Assembly: GCA_022652945.1 (NCBI GenBank)
Contig: JALCRV010000007.1
Span: forward strand, 42,722-106,721
Direction of reading: 5' to 3'
DNA from: Bacilli bacterium
Lineage (GTDB): Bacteria; Bacillota_I; Bacilli_A; RFN20; CAG-288
Length of the DNA stretch: 64,000 bases
Every line of letters begins with the position of its first letter. Position 1 is the first letter of the stretch. The notes beneath the pieces are model-generated. The model had not been told where the DNA came from. It was given only the letters and a program-made list of their open reading frames with translations, and did no database searches. A program made the translations under genes and the position numbers. Of the stretch, positions 61,991 to 64,000 are shown piece by piece.

Positions 61991-63869
61991 GTTTATTCGC
62001 CTCGATCTGCTTAGCGAACTTCGTAAGTTTCCGATAGAAATCATTCTTATCGATCGGTTTAGCGATATGATCGTTCATCCCGGCGTTCTTCGCTTGGAGG
62101 ATATCCTCACTGAAGGCATCCGCGGTCATGGCGATAATAATGATGCTAGTAGCGTCATTCTTCTGAGAAGAACGGATTGCCTTAGCTGCTTCATAACCAT
62201 CCATGATCGGCATCATGATATCCATCAGGATCATATCGTAGGTGTGTTCCGGCTTAGAAATGAACTCATCTAAGCCTTCCTTGCCGTTTTTCTTCATAAC
62301 CAAGCCCGCTTCAGTCGGGAGAATCAAGGACTCGGCAATCTTCTGGTTGATTTCGTTATCTTCAACTAGGAGGATATTAAGCCCCTTCAGCACAGGACGC
62401 GGTACCACCGTTTCCTGATGACGTTCATAAGCAATCTCTTTTTCTTCGTATTCCATCGGAATCTCCACGACGAATAACGAGCCTTCGTTCAGTTTGCTCT
62501 TTAAACTGATAGTCCCACCCATCAGATCCACGTACTGCTTAGTAATCGCCATTCCTAGCCCCGTGCCTTTATATTTAGCGGAGGCCGGACGATTTTCTTG
62601 GGTGAAGGAATTGAAAATGACTTTCTGGAAATCCTCGCTCATCCCGATACCGGTATCCTTCATACTGAAACGGTAAAGAGCTTTAGCAGGGGAAAGAGCC
62701 ACTTCCTCAACCGTGAAATCGATATTCTGTCCATCCTCGGTGAACTTAACCGAATTGCCGAGGATATTGATGATGATCCTTTGAAGATGAGGAGCATCCC
62801 CGATTACGTTCGAATGGGTAACTTTCGAAAAATCGAAATGGAAATCAACCTTGCGGTCAAGCAACTGCCCACGGATGATTGAAGTGCAGCCATCGAGCAC
62901 GCTTAACAGATTGAAAGGCTCCTTCCTGACTTCGACCTTACCGCTTTCAATTCTCGACATATCCAAGACATCGTTAATTAAAGAGAGCAGGTGATCGGAA
63001 CATTCTTTGATGGACTTTAAGGAATCCTTGACGACGACAGGATCATCCGGATGCTCAGAAGCGATATTCAGCATACCGATAATCCCGTTTAAAGGGGTGC
63101 GGACATCGTGGGACATATTGGATAAGAAAACGGATTTAGCTTGGTTAGCGGCTTTTTCAGCGGCCGCTTTTTCCTCTAAGGCCTTAGCGCGTTCGGCCTG
63201 TAATTCTTTAACATGGTTACTGTGATTGATGATTAGGATCATCCCGATCACTAGGCAAGCTATAAAAAGAAAAATGATCGTAAAGGAGACAAGGACTCTT
63301 CGGGTGAAGGCAGCGGTCGAAACAGCGACGGTCTTAGAAGGGACCGCCATTAAAATATAAAAGCCGTTAGTCGTTAACGGAGCATAAGAAAGCATGTAAT
63401 CTTCGTTATCTAACTTCAGATGGACCGTCCCGCTCTTTCGTTGTCCGACATTGTCAATCAGTTCCGAATAACTGGTCCCGTAAAAATAATCCTTCGACTG
63501 CAAGGCGGTAAAGATATTGAAAGCCACAAGAGGATCCTGAGCGTTATTCGCCTGGTGATAGACCTTGCTTCCATCGCTATTGACAAGATAAATATGGCTA
63601 TTTTCATTGTAACGGATGGTCGTAAAGAAAGCATCGATGGTCTTAGAAGGGAAGAGGGAAGCTAAAAAGAGAGCTTTCTTTCCCTCAATCGCAAGCTCAG
63701 AAGTGAACTTAGAGAAAAAGATTGCCTTTTCTTGGCCCGCTTGCCCGAGGGCCGAAAGATCCGCCACGGAAAAATTATGGGCGGCATTTTGATTTAAAGA
63801 AGAAAAACCGCTGTAGTTATTTAAAGTTCCTTGGGAATCAAGATATTGCCCATCCGCGAAGAAAATCAC
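61980..63869 (-). CDS. Hybrid sensor histidine kinase, apparently lacking its first membrane helix
   Basis: 629 residues. Extracellular Cache-like sensor (about 1-180; IYLVNSDGSKVY, YMLSYAPLTTNGFYILMAVP), one membrane helix (about 191-215), a coiled-coil linker, HisKA with SHDVRTPLNGIIGML (His254), HATPase_c (NILGNSVKFTEDG, DTGIGM, GTGLGMAITK) and a fused receiver with Asp550 (MILMDIMMPIMDGYEA). The only usable start is GTG 63869, directly inside the sensor domain, with an in-frame TAA six bases upstream and no Shine-Dalgarno site. The expected first helix is missing, so the gene is truncated, frameshifted or starts atypically. The receiver-only output implies a partner regulator elsewhere. 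Confidence 0.82.
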   Translation of the reverse strand: MIFFADGQYLDSQGTLNNYSGFSSLNQNAAHNFSVADLSALGQAGQEKAIFFSKFTSELAIEGKKALFLASLFPSKTIDAFFTTIRYNENSHIYLVNSDGSKVYHQANNAQDPLVAFNIFTALQSKDYFYGTSYSELIDNVGQRKSGTVHLKLDNEDYMLSYAPLTTNGFYILMAVPSKTVAVSTAAFTRRVLVSFTIIFLFIACLVIGMILIINHSNHVKELQAERAKALEEKAAAEKAANQAKSVFLSNMSHDVRTPLNGIIGMLNIASEHPDDPVVVKDSLKSIKECSDHLLSLINDVLDMSRIESGKVEVRKEPFNLLSVLDGCTSIIRGQLLDRKVDFHFDFSKVTHSNVIGDAPHLQRIIINILGNSVKFTEDGQNIDFTVEEVALSPAKALYRFSMKDTGIGMSEDFQKVIFNSFTQENRPASAKYKGTGLGMAITKQYVDLMGGTISLKSKLNEGSLFVVEIPMEYEEKEIAYERHQETVVPRPVLKGLNILLVEDNEINQKIAESLILPTEAGLVMKKNGKEGLDEFISKPEHTYDMILMDIMMPIMDGYEAAKAIRSSQKNDATSIIIIAMTADAFSEDILQAKNAGMNDHIAKPIDKNDFYRKLTKFAKQIEANKHAK

Positions 63870-63913
63870 AATCCGTTAGATGACAAATAGAATGAAACAT
63901 TCGATCTTTCATA

Positions 63914-63919
63914 TATAAT
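63914..63919 (+). promoter_or_regulatory. Putative -10 for the rightward edge gene
   Basis: Perfect TATAAT about 37 bp before the ATG at 63956; no convincing -35. Confidence 0.35.
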
Positions 63920-63955
63920 CAAATAATCTCCGCCACTCAAGAAAGGAAAAATCAT

Positions 63956-64000
63956 ATGAAAAGTGGCAATAAGCCTAAGACAAGGCTCGATATATATGAC
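63956..64000 (+). CDS. 5' end of a gene cut by the window edge
   Basis: ATG with GAAAGG at 63941-63946 and 15 open codons (KSGNKPKTRLDIYD after Met) up to the window end. Divergent from the sensor kinase. Too short to identify. Confidence 0.5.
   Translation, partial: MKSGNKPKTRLDIYD

Noticed and set aside
1..64000. Reassignment of TGA to Trp, given the mollicute-like flavour
   Set aside because: TGA ends several genes exactly at family-typical C-termini (for example 3912-3914 and 5938-5940) and Trp positions use TGG.
1..64000. CRISPR arrays, insertion sequences, rRNA genes, prophage genes
   Set aside because: No regularly spaced repeats, transposase or integrase motifs, or rRNA signatures were seen on either strand.

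Overview
The window looks like a chromosomal polysaccharide-utilisation region from a monoderm bacterium, probably a Bacillota of the class Bacilli (Erysipelotrichales or a related mollicute-adjacent lineage; this is inference). The basis is strong AAGGAGG-type ribosome binding sites, many lipoproteins with a lipobox cysteine followed by a serine-rich linker, LacI/AraC/MarR regulators, a standard genetic code (TGA ends genes, Trp is TGG) and low-to-moderate GC. I see no rRNA, insertion sequence, phage or CRISPR array.

Layout. 0-10.7 kb: a Big_2-like surface lipoprotein, then a complete oligopeptide-type (Opp/Dpp-like) ABC transporter (binding protein, two permeases, two ATPases), a two-helix microprotein and a double beta-helix lipoprotein. 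10.7-18.9 kb: a LacI regulator with a cytoplasmic GH32/GH43-like enzyme, divergent from a GH38 alpha-mannosidase across a two-promoter, two-operator region; then an AraC regulator and a canonical GH32. 19.3-34.8 kb: a large surface glycan-binding lipoprotein; then GH172 (DUF2961), L-fucose/D-arabinose isomerase, a second microprotein, a second Opp-type transporter and two GH32-like lipoproteins. 34.9-49.6 kb: a second LacI regulator divergent from two more GH32-like lipoproteins, a third Opp-type transporter, a third microprotein, a repeat-containing surface lipoprotein and a cytoplasmic GH32-like enzyme. 49.7-57.7 kb: a short FucI-fold protein, an orphan LuxR-type response regulator, a lipoprotein, a MarR regulator, a GH78 alpha-L-rhamnosidase and an aldo/keto reductase. 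57.8-64 kb: tRNA-Leu(GAG), an unknown lipoprotein, a hybrid sensor kinase with a solute-binding/5'-nucleotidase-C chimera lipoprotein, and the first codons of another gene.

Working model (inference). Lipoprotein GH32-like enzymes and the beta-helix protein cut a furanose-rich glycan at the cell surface, helped by large binding lipoproteins. Three Opp-type importers, carrying ATPase motifs that I associate with carbohydrate-type Opp systems, bring oligosaccharides in. Cytoplasmic GH172, GH32-like, GH38 and GH78 enzymes finish the job. GH172 is known both as a difructose-dianhydride/alpha-D-fructofuranosidase family and as an exo-alpha-D-arabinofuranosidase family. Its tight coupling to FucI, which also isomerises D-arabinose to D-ribulose, makes D-arabinan (for example mycobacterial/corynebacterial arabinogalactan or lipoarabinomannan, with GH38 for mannan and GH78 for rhamnose) a serious alternative to a fructan or difructose substrate. 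The most novel recurrent element is a family of 59-61-residue two-helix membrane microproteins, one beside each of the three transporters.
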